Source of the DNA: a virus
IMG/VR virus record: IMGVR_UViG_3300031749_000456
Span: 1 to 32,062 of that record
DNA: 32,062 nt
Direction: 5' to 3' (one strand)
Shown: positions 14,676 to 22,435 of the stretch, piece by piece
How the letters are laid out: each line of letters starts with the position of its first letter
Position numbering within the stretch: position 1 is the stretch's first letter
The notes under the pieces: model-generated
Database searches by the model: none
The model's input: only the letters and a program-made list of their open reading frames with translations
Told to the model about the DNA's origin: nothing
Translations under genes and position numbers: made by a program

Positions 14676-16138
14676 TGGAGAGCGATAAACAGGTTCGCCC
14701 AGATCTGGGCGAGATTGCAACGACCCTCGACGGCAGGGACATCACCCGCGGCTACCTCGGCCCGCTGCTGATTCCTCAGGATCGGGTGCTGCTGTCCGTG
14801 GGCGGCAACCTGATGTTCTACGAGGAGGTGCTGACCGACGACCAGGTGATGTCCACCTTTCAACAGCGGCAGTTGGCGCTGATATCTGTGCCCTGGGAAG
14901 TGACCCCGGGCGGACCATCTCGCCAGGACAAGAAAGCGGCCGACTTCCTGTCGGCCCAGCTGGAGAGCATTGGGTTCGACAACCTCACCAAGAAAATGCT
15001 CTACGGCATGTTTTACGGGTATAGCGTGGGCGAGTGTTTGTATGCCAGGGACGGATCTCAGGTGGTGCTCGATGGCCTCAAGGTCAGGAAAAGCCGGCGT
15101 TTCCGCTTCGCCCCGGACGAGTCTCTCAGATTGCTGACCATGCAGAATATGTGGGACGGCGAAGTGCTGCCCCCCAGGAAATTCTGGACTTACCAGTGCG
15201 GCGCCGACAACGACGACGAGCCCTATGGCCTCGGCCTCGCCCACTGGCTGTACTGGCCGGTATTTTTCAAGAAAAACGGAGTCACGCTCTGGCTCAAGTA
15301 CCTCGACAAGTTCGCCCAGCCGACGACTGTGGGCAAATATCCGCGAGGCACATCCCAGCCCGAGATCAACACCCTGCTGCAGGCGCTGCAGGCGATCAAC
15401 ACCGACACGGGCATCGCTGTCCCGACCGGCGTTACTTTGGAGCTCCTGGAGGCAGCCAGATCCGGCACCGGCGACTATGCGACGATCTACGACCGAATGA
15501 ATCAGGCGATCGCCAAGATCGTGCTCGGCCAGATGATGACCTCGGAAGCGGTCGGAGGGCACAACAAAGCGGACGTGCAGATGCAGGTACGGCAGGATCT
15601 GGTCAGGGCTGACGGCGACATGATCTGCAGCAGCTTCATGCGAGGTCCAGGAAAATGGCTCACCGAATGGAATTTCCCAGGGGCCAAAACTCCCAGGCTG
15701 CGGCGCATCGTCGAAGACCCAGAGGATCTGAAAGCGCGCGCGGAGCGAGACGCAAGTCTTTACAGCATGGGCTACAGGCCAAAGCTCAGGTACGTCCAGG
15801 ACACCTACGGCGGGGAGTGGGAGGATGTGGGGGCGCCCAAGCCGAACGCCCCGCAGGCGCCGACACCCGACAATCCAGCCTTCGCGGAAGGCGATGTCGA
15901 TGACGAAATAGACGCGCTGGAGAAGGAGATGCTGTCGGACTGGGAGAAAGTCACCTCCCCCGTCATGCAGCCCATCGTCGATTTGGCTGCCGAATGCGAA
16001 AGCTTCGAGGCGTTCCAGGAGGCACTTCCGTCGCTTCTGGGCAAAATGGATGTGGCAAAGCTCGTCGAGCAGCTCGCCCAGGGATCGTTCGCCGCGAATT
16101 TATGGGGCAGGCTGAACCCGGGATACGGAGGTGAGTGA
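14675..16138 (+). CDS. portal protein, DUF935 (Mu gp29-like)
   Basis: This 487-residue protein is of the DUF935 portal family: the dodecameric ring at the head vertex that docks the terminase and later the tail. Supporting motifs are ITRGYLGPLL near the N-terminus, VPWEVTPGG, the FYGYSVGECLY stretch and the LARYF-free core ending with GGHNKADVQ. The C-terminal 100 residues are acidic and proline-rich with a helical end. Order and overlap with the terminase and with the F-type gene (eight bases) are exactly as in Mu-like phages. Confidence 0.94.
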   Translation: MESDKQVRPDLGEIATTLDGRDITRGYLGPLLIPQDRVLLSVGGNLMFYEEVLTDDQVMSTFQQRQLALISVPWEVTPGGPSRQDKKAADFLSAQLESIGFDNLTKKMLYGMFYGYSVGECLYARDGSQVVLDGLKVRKSRRFRFAPDESLRLLTMQNMWDGEVLPPRKFWTYQCGADNDDEPYGLGLAHWLYWPVFFKKNGVTLWLKYLDKFAQPTTVGKYPRGTSQPEINTLLQALQAINTDTGIAVPTGVTLELLEAARSGTGDYATIYDRMNQAIAKIVLGQMMTSEAVGGHNKADVQMQVRQDLVRADGDMICSSFMRGPGKWLTEWNFPGAKTPRLRRIVEDPEDLKARAERDASLYSMGYRPKLRYVQDTYGGEWEDVGAPKPNAPQAPTPDNPAFAEGDVDDEIDALEKEMLSDWEKVTSPVMQPIVDLAAECESFEAFQEALPSLLGKMDVAKLVEQLAQGSFAANLWGRLNPGYGGE

Positions 16139-17306
16139 CATCGTTCTGCAGCCGCTTCCCCCTAAAGAGGCAATCGCTTTCTTCAGGCAAAAGGGCTTCA
16201 AAATCGGGTTCAATCACCAGGATGTTTGGCAAGAGGAGCACCAGGCGGCTTTTACGGTGGCCAAGGCAATGAGCGTGGACGTTCTCAAGGCCATTCGCTC
16301 CGCCGTCGACGACGCGCTCGCCAATGGCACGACGTTCCGCGACTTCCGCAAGAACCTGAAGCCGGTGCTGCAGCAGAAGGGATGGTGGGGGCAGTCCGAG
16401 ATGATCGATCCGCTCGATGGTCAGAAAAAACAGGTGCAGCTTGGCAGCACCAGGCGGCTGGAGCTGATCTACGACACCAATCTGCGCACCTCCTACAGCG
16501 AGGGCAAGTGGCAGAGAATCCAGGCGAACAAGGGCGCTTTTCCTTATCTCATGTATTCCGGGGGGCATTCGGCGCATCCGAGGCCGCTCCACCTTGCCTG
16601 GAATGGGCTGGTTCTGCCTGCGGACGATCCGTTCTGGCAGGCGCATTACCCCGTGAAGGCGTGGCGGTGCAAATGCTACGTCATCCAGATGAACAGCCGC
16701 ATGCTGGCGCGACAGGGGCTCTCGGTCGGATCGGCGCCAAAGGTCGAGTCCTACACCTACATCAACAAGCGAACCGGTGAGGTCCAGAAGATCCCGGCAG
16801 GGGTCGACCCGGCATTTCATTACGCACCTGGCGGACGTCAGGGTGCGCTCAACTCCTACCTGGCGTCGACGCTGGATAGCGCAGATCGTCCGCTGGCCGC
16901 AGCTGCCGTATCCGACCTCGTCAAAAGCGCTGCATTCAAAAGCTTCTACGAGAAGCCGGAAGGGGCGTTCCCCGTCGCGGTGCTTGCGGCAGCGGATGCC
17001 AAGGCGCTCGGCGCGGGCACCAATACGGTCCGGCTGTCTGATGCGACCATGCAGAAGCAGATCGAGGTCCATCCCGAAATCACCTGGGATGAATATGGCG
17101 GCGTGCAGGAAGCCATCGATAAGGGCGAGCTCATCCAGGATTCCGATAACACTGCGATCTATCTATGGGAGGACGGGGGGTACGTGACCGTGGTGAAGGC
17201 CACCAAAAGCGGGAAGGCGCTTTACATGACGAGCTTCCGCAGGCTCTCTCGAGACGAAGTGAAACGGGATGAGGAGGTGAAGCGTCTCCTGAAGAAAAAG
17301 CAGTAA
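16131..17306 (+). CDS. F: F-type minor head protein fused to a PBECR-like nuclease domain
   Basis: This 391-residue protein has two parts. Residues 1-190 are the SPP1 gp7/Mu F head morphogenesis domain, with YDTNLRTSYSEGKW at 114-127, the GHSAHPRPLHLAWNG segment at 145-159 and CKCYV at 180-184. Residues about 275-380 look like the phage Barnase-EndoU-ColicinE5/D-RelE-like (PBECR) nuclease fold: L-S-D with S303, HPE with H314, VVKATKSG with K356, and TSFRR with S368 and R370. Such domains may be injected with the DNA and act on RNA in the host; this is inference. The GTG start at 16131 sits directly on GGAG with no proper spacer, so translation may depend on coupling to the portal gene. Confidence 0.9.
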   Translation: MSDIVLQPLPPKEAIAFFRQKGFKIGFNHQDVWQEEHQAAFTVAKAMSVDVLKAIRSAVDDALANGTTFRDFRKNLKPVLQQKGWWGQSEMIDPLDGQKKQVQLGSTRRLELIYDTNLRTSYSEGKWQRIQANKGAFPYLMYSGGHSAHPRPLHLAWNGLVLPADDPFWQAHYPVKAWRCKCYVIQMNSRMLARQGLSVGSAPKVESYTYINKRTGEVQKIPAGVDPAFHYAPGGRQGALNSYLASTLDSADRPLAAAAVSDLVKSAAFKSFYEKPEGAFPVAVLAAADAKALGAGTNTVRLSDATMQKQIEVHPEITWDEYGGVQEAIDKGELIQDSDNTAIYLWEDGGYVTVVKATKSGKALYMTSFRRLSRDEVKRDEEVKRLLKKKQ

Positions 17307-17716
17307 CGGGCGGTGGGGCCCCCCAGTCCGCTTTCGCGGCAACCCCACATGGCGCTCCAGTCTTTCGACTGTGCTACGGCCGGGGGAATATCACCGTGTC
17401 ACGCCCGTGTTTGAAGTATGCGCCCTGGTGCGAATTTATGCAAACGCCGTATAATGCGCCAGAGCGATTATTTTGCCCGCGCCGCTACCTTCACCTGTCG
17501 CGGGAAATTCTCCCCCGTTAACCCCCCGTTAAATTCAGCCAGAAAGACATTCGCACCTTGGTGCGCTCCCCCTGGATTTCATCCCGGGGTTTCTTTGCGC
17601 GAAAAGTTGGGGTAGAGTAAAAAACATCTGCCGGGAAGTTCTTCCCGGAAGCGCTTCCTCCTTAACCCGTCCCGCACCAGGCTTCACAATGCGTCTCATC
17701 ACATCGAGGAGATGCA
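17307..17716. other. 410-base gene-free gap with many inverted repeats
   Basis: No credible gene lies here. Structures seen: GTGGGG (17313-17318) with CCCCAC (17343-17348) enclosing CCGC-TTTC-GCGG (17328-17339); CAGTC-TTTC-GACTG (17358-17371); CCCGCG (17476-17481) with CGCGGG (17499-17504); CGCACC-TT-GGTGCG (17552-17565); and CCGGGAAG-TT-CTTCCCGG (17631-17648), overlapping the palindrome at 17647-17658. GGTGCGAAT (17427-17435) is also complementary to ATTCGCACC (17549-17557), an alternative long-range pairing. CCCCCGTTAA occurs twice, 11 bp apart (17512 and 17523). TATAAT stands at 17450-17455 without a good -35. In Mu the G gene occupies this place. A late promoter, a structured RNA or a DNA site for head assembly are all possible. 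Confidence 0.6.
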
Positions 17717-18802
17717 GTGAAATCTATCCAGATTTTCAAGCCAGGCAAGCACACGGCCATGAGTGGCTCGACGCTCGCATTCAGCGAGAGCGATCTTCAG
17801 GCCACTGCTGCCGCCTACGATCCCGCGAAGCATGAAGCGCCGATCGTGATCGGCCACCCCCAGGCCGATGCGCCCGCTTACGGGTGGGTCAAGGACCTGA
17901 AATTCGCGGATGGTCTGTGCGCCTCCCCGGATCAAGTCGACCCGCAGTTCGCCGAGATGGTCCGGGCGGGAAAGTTCAAGAAGGTCTCGGCCAGCTTCTA
18001 CACCCCGGATTCCCCGTCCAATCCCGTGCCCGGCGTCTACTACCTCAGGCATGTAGGATTTCTCGGCGCGCAGCCCCCCGCGGTCAAGGGTCTGAGGTCG
18101 CCTGAGTTCGCCGATGCGGAGAAAGGCATCGTCGAATTCGGCGACTGGACCGATGTGCAGAACGCATCCCTGTGGCGCAGATTGCGGGAATGGATGATCG
18201 GCGAGAAGGGGCTTGATGTCGCGGACAACATCCTCCCCGATTACGCAGTTCAGTCGCTCGAGCAGAATGCCTTGCAGAGCGATCCAGACGACGAGGCGGA
18301 TTCACCCGCGCCTCAATTTTCAGAAACCAAAGGAGCTGGCATGACCGATGAAGAAAAGGTGCGCCTTGCGGCGCTTGAAGCTGAAAACGCAAAGCTGAAG
18401 AAACAGGCAGGCGAGCAGCAAAAAGCTGAGATTCACGCCGCGAATGCCGCGTTCGCAGAAAAACTCGTCCAGGAAGGCAAGCTGCTGCCCGTGCAGAAGA
18501 GCGTCTGCGTGGCCACGCTGGACTTTGCCGAAAGCTGCGAAACCGTTGTCGAGTTCGGAGAGGGCGACGAGAAAAAACCCCTCAAGGATGCGATTCGCGG
18601 GTTCCTGGAGTCGCTCCCCAACCAGGTGGAGTATGGCGAGCTGTCGAGAGACAAGGGCGCCGAGCGCACCGTCGAGTTTGCCGGCGCGCCTGGCTACACC
18701 ATCGATCCGGCAAAGCTCGACATACACGCCAAGGCGCTCGCCTACCAGGAGCACCACAAGGTGGATTACGTCACGGCAGTCAAAGCCGTCGGCGGCAACT
18801 AA
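17717..18802 (+). CDS. I: prohead protease with C-terminal scaffold (Mu I/Z-like)
   Basis: This 361-residue protein joins a maturation protease (about residues 1-130) to a scaffold. The protease part shows IVIGHP with H47, KVSASFY with S91, and RHVGFLGAQPPAVKGL at 111-126, the conserved motifs of Mu I-type proteases. The scaffold part from residue 209 is charged and helical (EEKVRLAALEAENAKLKKQ). In Mu, the protease cleaves the scaffold and itself during capsid maturation. The start is GTG 17717 with GAGGAGATG in front; the nearby ATG at 17712 is out of frame. A separate internal start for the scaffold is listed below. Confidence 0.92.
   Translation: MKSIQIFKPGKHTAMSGSTLAFSESDLQATAAAYDPAKHEAPIVIGHPQADAPAYGWVKDLKFADGLCASPDQVDPQFAEMVRAGKFKKVSASFYTPDSPSNPVPGVYYLRHVGFLGAQPPAVKGLRSPEFADAEKGIVEFGDWTDVQNASLWRRLREWMIGEKGLDVADNILPDYAVQSLEQNALQSDPDDEADSPAPQFSETKGAGMTDEEKVRLAALEAENAKLKKQAGEQQKAEIHAANAAFAEKLVQEGKLLPVQKSVCVATLDFAESCETVVEFGEGDEKKPLKDAIRGFLESLPNQVEYGELSRDKGAERTVEFAGAPGYTIDPAKLDIHAKALAYQEHHKVDYVTAVKAVGGN
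18328..18802 (+). CDS. Z: internal start producing the free scaffold (Mu Z-like)
   Basis: Within the protease gene, AAAGGAG at 18328-18334 lies six bases before an in-frame ATG at 18341. Translation from there would give a 153-residue protein, MTDEEKVRLAALE to the shared C-terminus. It is made only of the helical scaffold part without the protease. Mu makes its scaffold Z in the same way from inside gene I, so this reading has a direct precedent. The coding part is 18341-18802; the ribosome site is included in the coordinates. Confidence 0.8.
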
Positions 18803-18814
18803 GGAGATCATCTG

Positions 18815-19231
18815 ATGAGCAAGCAATCGAGGCCGCTATTCACCCTTTCATTCACCGCTCAGGCCGCGGTGATCCCTTATCGCGGAGTCGACTTCACCGG
18901 CGCGCAGATAGCCGCCCAAGGCGCAGCTCCCGCAGCTATCGCCAGGCGCCCGGCTGCAGCAGGGGAGCCGTTCGAAGGCACCGTCATCGGCACGGAGATC
19001 TGCGAAGCCGGTGCGGCAGTCGCCGCGGGGCAGCTCGTGCAGATGGATGCCCTGGGCCGCGTCATCCCGGCCGATCCTGCGACGATCGCCGCCGGTGCGA
19101 CAGCCGTCACTTCGACGGGGGCGAACGGAGGGATACTTTCTGGAGCGTATTTGCCGGAAGCCATTGTCGGGCGCGCGCTGCAAGCTGCCGCGGCCGCCGG
19201 CGACTTCATCGAAGTGCTGTTGAAGCTGTAA
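18815..19231 (+). CDS. capsid cement/decoration-type protein
   Basis: This 138-residue protein lies between the protease/scaffold and the capsid gene, the usual place for a head decoration protein. AAGGAG lies ten bases before ATG 18815. The sequence is rich in A, G, V and T, with a beta-strand pattern and a motif like that of DUF2190 cement proteins (GAAVAAGQLVQMDALGRVIP and a GRALQAAAAAGDFIEV end). It would bind the mature capsid surface and stabilise it. The family match is by resemblance, not a full domain signature. Confidence 0.78.
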   Translation: MSKQSRPLFTLSFTAQAAVIPYRGVDFTGAQIAAQGAAPAAIARRPAAAGEPFEGTVIGTEICEAGAAVAAGQLVQMDALGRVIPADPATIAAGATAVTSTGANGGILSGAYLPEAIVGRALQAAAAAGDFIEVLLKL

Positions 19232-19255
19232 TCCACCATTTACCAAGGAATCGAC

Positions 19256-20314
19256 ATGAAAACCTACCGCATCAATATAGTCTGGGCAGTCTGCTTCGCC
19301 CTGCTCGCCGCCGTGGCCGCGCACTTCGGCATCCTGCATCACGATAGCGCGATGACCTTTGCCTTTGCGGGCATTACGATGAGCGGCATGGACACCCGGA
19401 TCATCGATCCGATCCTGACCAACGTGGCCCAGGGCTATCAGAACTCCGAATTCGTCGGCAGCGTGCTCTTTCCGCCCGTTCCGGTCCAGACCTCCGGCGG
19501 CCAGATCATCGAATTCGGGCGTGAAGCCTTCAAGCTCTACAATGCCAGACGCGCTCCAGGCGGCACGACCAGGCGCATCCAGTTCGGCTACCTCGGCAAG
19601 CCCTTCACCTTGCTGCAGGACTCGCTCGAAGGGCAGGTGCCGCGCGAATATCTGAGGGATGCCAAAATCGTTCCCGGCATCGACCTGGGTGCTCGTGCGA
19701 TCAACACGACCATGAAAGCACTGAGGCTGACCCTGGAATACGACCAGGCAAATCTGGCCACGACCGCCGCCAACTACGACGCCCAGCATCAGGTCGCGCT
19801 CTCGGGTGGCTCGAAATGGTCCGCATCGACCGGCAACCCGCTCACAGATGTCGACACGGGCCGCGAAGCGATCAGAGAGGCGGTGGGCATATACCCCAAC
19901 ACCTTGCTCATGTCCGCCCAGGCATTCGTCGCTGCGAAGAACAATCCGAACGTCATTGCCAGATTCCAGTACAACTCTTCGGTGCCGATCGACGGCACGA
20001 GCATCACCACCCAGATGATGGCCGGGCTTTTCAACGTCGATCGCGTAGTGGTCGGCAAGGCGATCTACATGAACGACGCGGACGTCTCCTCGGACATCTG
20101 GGGCAACAACGCCATACTGGCGTATGCCCCCGAAAAGCCGAGCAGCATCGAAGAGCCGTCCTACGGGTACACCTACACGATGGAGGGGAACCCGATGGTT
20201 GAGCCGACGTACTACGACGCCAACACCAAGAGCTGGATATACCCGGTCAACTTCGAGCGTGTGCCGGTGCTCTCCGGCATCACCTCTGGCTACCTGATTC
20301 AGTCCCCCGCATAA
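19256..20314 (+). CDS. major capsid protein with hydrophobic N-terminal extension
   Basis: This 352-residue protein is the likely major capsid subunit. Its core starts around residue 45 with DTRIIDPILTNVAQGYQN, then VGSVLFPPVPV, IIEFGREAFK and a C-terminal region rich in strands. This matches capsid proteins of B3-like Mu relatives. The first 41 residues are odd: KTYRINIV followed by a membrane-like stretch (WAVCFALLAAVAA) and a second hydrophobic piece. AAGGA at 19245-19249 supports translation from 19256. Internal ATGs at 19379 and 19388 (M42, M45) lack a good ribosome site. The extension may be a prosequence removed by the protease. Confidence 0.88.
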   Translation: MKTYRINIVWAVCFALLAAVAAHFGILHHDSAMTFAFAGITMSGMDTRIIDPILTNVAQGYQNSEFVGSVLFPPVPVQTSGGQIIEFGREAFKLYNARRAPGGTTRRIQFGYLGKPFTLLQDSLEGQVPREYLRDAKIVPGIDLGARAINTTMKALRLTLEYDQANLATTAANYDAQHQVALSGGSKWSASTGNPLTDVDTGREAIREAVGIYPNTLLMSAQAFVAAKNNPNVIARFQYNSSVPIDGTSITTQMMAGLFNVDRVVVGKAIYMNDADVSSDIWGNNAILAYAPEKPSSIEEPSYGYTYTMEGNPMVEPTYYDANTKSWIYPVNFERVPVLSGITSGYLIQSPA

Positions 20315-20337
20315 CCCCACCCGACGGCAGCGCGCTA

Positions 20338-20359
20338 CAGGGCGCCATAGGGCGCCCTG
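20338..20359 (+). other. 9-bp perfect hairpin after the capsid gene
   Basis: CAGGGCGCC (20338-20346) pairs exactly with GGCGCCCTG (20351-20359) around ATAG, 23 bases after the capsid stop. No T-run follows, so it is not an intrinsic terminator. It could protect the capsid mRNA 3' end or reduce read-through into the tail genes; both are guesses. Confidence 0.55.
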
Positions 20360-20385
20360 CGCAACCGAAATTACAGGAGAAGAAA

Positions 20386-20568
20386 ATGGCAAAGTTCAAA
20401 GTCAAGACGCCTGTCCGACACGACGGCGACAACTACGAGGTCGGCAAGGTCATCGAGCTGAAAAAGAAAGCCCATGCCGCTCCTCTGCTCGCCCTCGGCG
20501 CAATCGAGCCAGTCAATGCATCCAAGCTCGTCTACGAAGAAGACGGTGCTGCGAGCGCCGACGAGTAA
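20386..20568 (+). CDS. small hypothetical protein after the capsid gene
   Basis: This 60-residue basic-to-acidic protein starts at ATG 20386 behind CAGGAGAAG. It reads as a small beta-rich domain (FKVKTPVRHDGDNYEVGKVIEL) followed by an acidic tail. Similar short proteins are common between capsid and head-tail genes in Mu-like and other tailed phages. A head-tail joining or minor structural role is possible. No family is certain. Confidence 0.72.
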   Translation: MAKFKVKTPVRHDGDNYEVGKVIELKKKAHAAPLLALGAIEPVNASKLVYEEDGAASADE

Positions 20569-20583
20569 GCCAGGATACCCGGG

Positions 20584-21138
20584 ATGACCTACGCTACCGC
20601 ATCCGATCTGCTGAGCCGCTTCGATCCTGACGAGATCGCGCAGCGCACGGACATGTCTGTACCCAGGGTCGTGACCGGCGCGCTGCTGGTACAGGCTGCC
20701 TCCGGCGCCGTGCTGAGTCCGACGGACCAGCAGTCGGTCGCGGCACCGATGGCCAAGATCGTCCAGGCGCTGCAGGATGCCGAAGACACCATACACGGCT
20801 TCATCATGGGGCGTTACTCGGTGCCGCTGAGTAACGCGCCTCAGGCAATCGTGCTGGCAGAGTGCAATCTGGCCAGATATTTTCTGTACGACGAGAATCC
20901 TCCGGACACCGTCACCAAGCGGTATGAGGCGGCGATAGACCTGCTCAAGTCACTCCGCGACGGCAAATCGGATCTCGGGCCCGCCGGCCCAAATCCTGCC
21001 CAGGACCCCGTGGGCACGGTCATGATTGCCCAGGGCAACAAGACCTTCCGAGACTGCGAGCTCGATGCGTACAAGAACACCCTGACCGGGAACGCTTTCG
21101 GCTATACCGGGGGTAATCCCTTCGGAGGCCCGGTATGA
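20584..21138 (+). CDS. DUF1320 head-tail connector (Mu gp36-like)
   Basis: This 184-residue protein fits DUF1320. It has N-terminal YATASDLLSRFDPDEIAQRTD, a helical core with ALQDAEDTIHGFIMGRYSVPL, an LAECNLARYFLYDEN helix and KRYEAAIDLLKSLRDGK. These are the conserved parts of the family. The fold is similar to head-tail adaptor proteins that sit under the portal. A unique region of about 85 residues near the start, with a VVTGALLVQAASGAVLSPTD stretch, looks like an inserted piece. The end overlaps the next gene (ATGA). Confidence 0.9.
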   Translation: MTYATASDLLSRFDPDEIAQRTDMSVPRVVTGALLVQAASGAVLSPTDQQSVAAPMAKIVQALQDAEDTIHGFIMGRYSVPLSNAPQAIVLAECNLARYFLYDENPPDTVTKRYEAAIDLLKSLRDGKSDLGPAGPNPAQDPVGTVMIAQGNKTFRDCELDAYKNTLTGNAFGYTGGNPFGGPV

Positions 21139-21635
21139 GCGGAGCGTCTTTCCAGGTAAGGGTCGACGACGCGCGAGTAAGATCCGCGCTCATGCAAGTG
21201 ATCGCGCTCGGCCACGACCCCGCTCCGATCATGCAGGAAATCGCAGCTTACGGGGAAAATTCCACGCTCGAACGCTTCGACTCCGAAACGGGTCCCGACG
21301 GAAAAAAATGGAAGCAAAGCCTGAGAGCCAGGCTCACCGGCGGCAAGACGTTGACCGACAAAGGGCACCTCAGGGATTCGATAACCAGCGAGTCCGGGCG
21401 CGACTGGGCTCAGTGGGGGAGCAACAAGATCTACGCGCGCATCCAGCAGCTCGGGGGCGTCATCAAACCCAAGTCTTCGAAGAAGCTGAGATTCAGGCTG
21501 GCGAATGGAGGGTGGCGAACGGTCTCCCAGGTAACGCTGCCGGCGCGTCCTTACCTGGGCATAAGCCATGAAGATGAGGCGGAGATCCTGGCGCTGATCC
21601 GGGACAGGCTCGCGGGGACAGCGCATGCTGGCTGA
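21135..21635 (+). CDS. G: virion morphogenesis/tail completion protein (Mu G-like)
   Basis: This 166-residue protein belongs to the phage virion morphogenesis family that includes Mu G and P2 S. Visible family parts are the ERFDSETGPDGKKWKQSL motif (FDSETGPDG core), KTLTDKGHLRDSIT, WGSNKIYARIQQLGG and RPYLGIS. These are well conserved across the family. In Mu, the G gene lies between F and I. Here it lies between the DUF1320 and DUF1834 genes, as in some other Mu relatives. It overlaps both neighbours. Confidence 0.93.
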   Translation: MSGASFQVRVDDARVRSALMQVIALGHDPAPIMQEIAAYGENSTLERFDSETGPDGKKWKQSLRARLTGGKTLTDKGHLRDSITSESGRDWAQWGSNKIYARIQQLGGVIKPKSSKKLRFRLANGGWRTVSQVTLPARPYLGISHEDEAEILALIRDRLAGTAHAG

Positions 21636-22212
21636 TCTGGAAAACGAGCTGATCGGCATGATTCAGGCTTCCCCGCTGGGGCCGAAGCTCAGGGAGGTGA
21701 ATTCCCTTCCGGAGCTCGATGGCGAAAATCTCATCAAACGATTTTCTACGGTGGCACCTGCAGCCTACGTCGCGCCGGCAAACTTCAGCATCGAGCGCAG
21801 CGGCCTGGCGCTCCCTCGGTACGGCATTTCGCTGGTGGCCAGGAACTCCCGCGGCCAGAAAGAAGCGCTGCAAGGAGATGGCATTTCCATCGGGCTTTAC
21901 CAGATGGTCGACGCCATACTCGGGATGCTGAACAACGGAAGCACCGCATCGAGCGCCTGGATCGCAGTGTCGCTCGACTTCATGCATGAAGAGCTGCTGT
22001 TCCGGAACGGTATATACGTGGCCGTCGTCAAGGTCGAGGGAAGCCAGGTCCAGTTGCCGGATCCGATCGACGAAACCACCCTGGCGGACTTCCTGAGCTT
22101 CCACGCCGATTACGATATCACGCCATTCCAGACGCCGGCAGTGCAGGCCGAATGGTCGCAGCAAAATTATGTGAACGGGCAGCCTGATGCCCAGGACGAT
22201 GTAACTCTATAG
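21625..22212 (+). CDS. DUF1834 protein (Mu gp37-like)
   Basis: This 195-residue protein matches DUF1834, found in Mu-like phages between the connector and the tail sheath. It begins with a helical MLADLENELIGMIQ segment, followed by strands, YGISLVARNSRGQKEAL, and helix YQMVDAILGML. The C-terminus has a strand-rich part with a DITPFQTP end. It probably acts at the head-tail joint or tail terminator. The start overlaps the previous gene by 11 bases, without its own clear ribosome site, so coupling is likely. Confidence 0.88.
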   Translation: MLADLENELIGMIQASPLGPKLREVNSLPELDGENLIKRFSTVAPAAYVAPANFSIERSGLALPRYGISLVARNSRGQKEALQGDGISIGLYQMVDAILGMLNNGSTASSAWIAVSLDFMHEELLFRNGIYVAVVKVEGSQVQLPDPIDETTLADFLSFHADYDITPFQTPAVQAEWSQQNYVNGQPDAQDDVTL

Positions 22213-22222
22213 GAGATGTGAG

Positions 22223-22420
22223 ATGGCTGAAAAAGTATTCCTCAAACCCAGAGAGGGCGTAAAGGTGCGCATGCCGCTCCCGGGGGTCGGGCATTTGCCG
22301 GAAGAAGGTGCCCCGGTGGAAAAGACCATCTACTGGCGCAGGCGCATCAATGACGGCGACGTTCTTGTCGCGAGCGCCCCAAAAAAACCCGCTGAACCGC
22401 CAGCGCCAAAAGCTGAATAA
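22223..22420 (+). CDS. DUF2635 small protein (Mu gp38-like)
   Basis: This 65-residue protein matches DUF2635: FLKPREGVKVRMP near the start, LPEEGAPVEKTIYWRRRINDGDV in the middle, and a proline- and lysine-rich tail. It always sits immediately before the tail sheath gene in Mu-like phages. Its role is unknown to me, with a structural or assembly part likely. GGAGATGTGAG precedes the ATG at 22223. Confidence 0.9.
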   Translation: MAEKVFLKPREGVKVRMPLPGVGHLPEEGAPVEKTIYWRRRINDGDVLVASAPKKPAEPPAPKAE

Positions 22421-22435
22421 CACAGAGGAGCCACC

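Noticed and set aside
17418-17615. 65-codon open frame in the gap before the protease gene
   Set aside because: It has no ribosome site, and the composition looks random and follows the inverted repeats. I treat the gap as gene-free.
17631-17658. CCGGGAAG-TT-CTTCCCGG as an intrinsic terminator
   Set aside because: No T-run follows on the plus strand. On the minus strand the T-run is displaced by six bases, and no minus-strand gene ends there. I keep it only as an inverted repeat.
18848-20392. 514-codon open frame on the minus strand
   Set aside because: It lies opposite the cement and capsid genes, whose products and ribosome sites are clear. The mirrored frame is open because of GC-rich codon bias.
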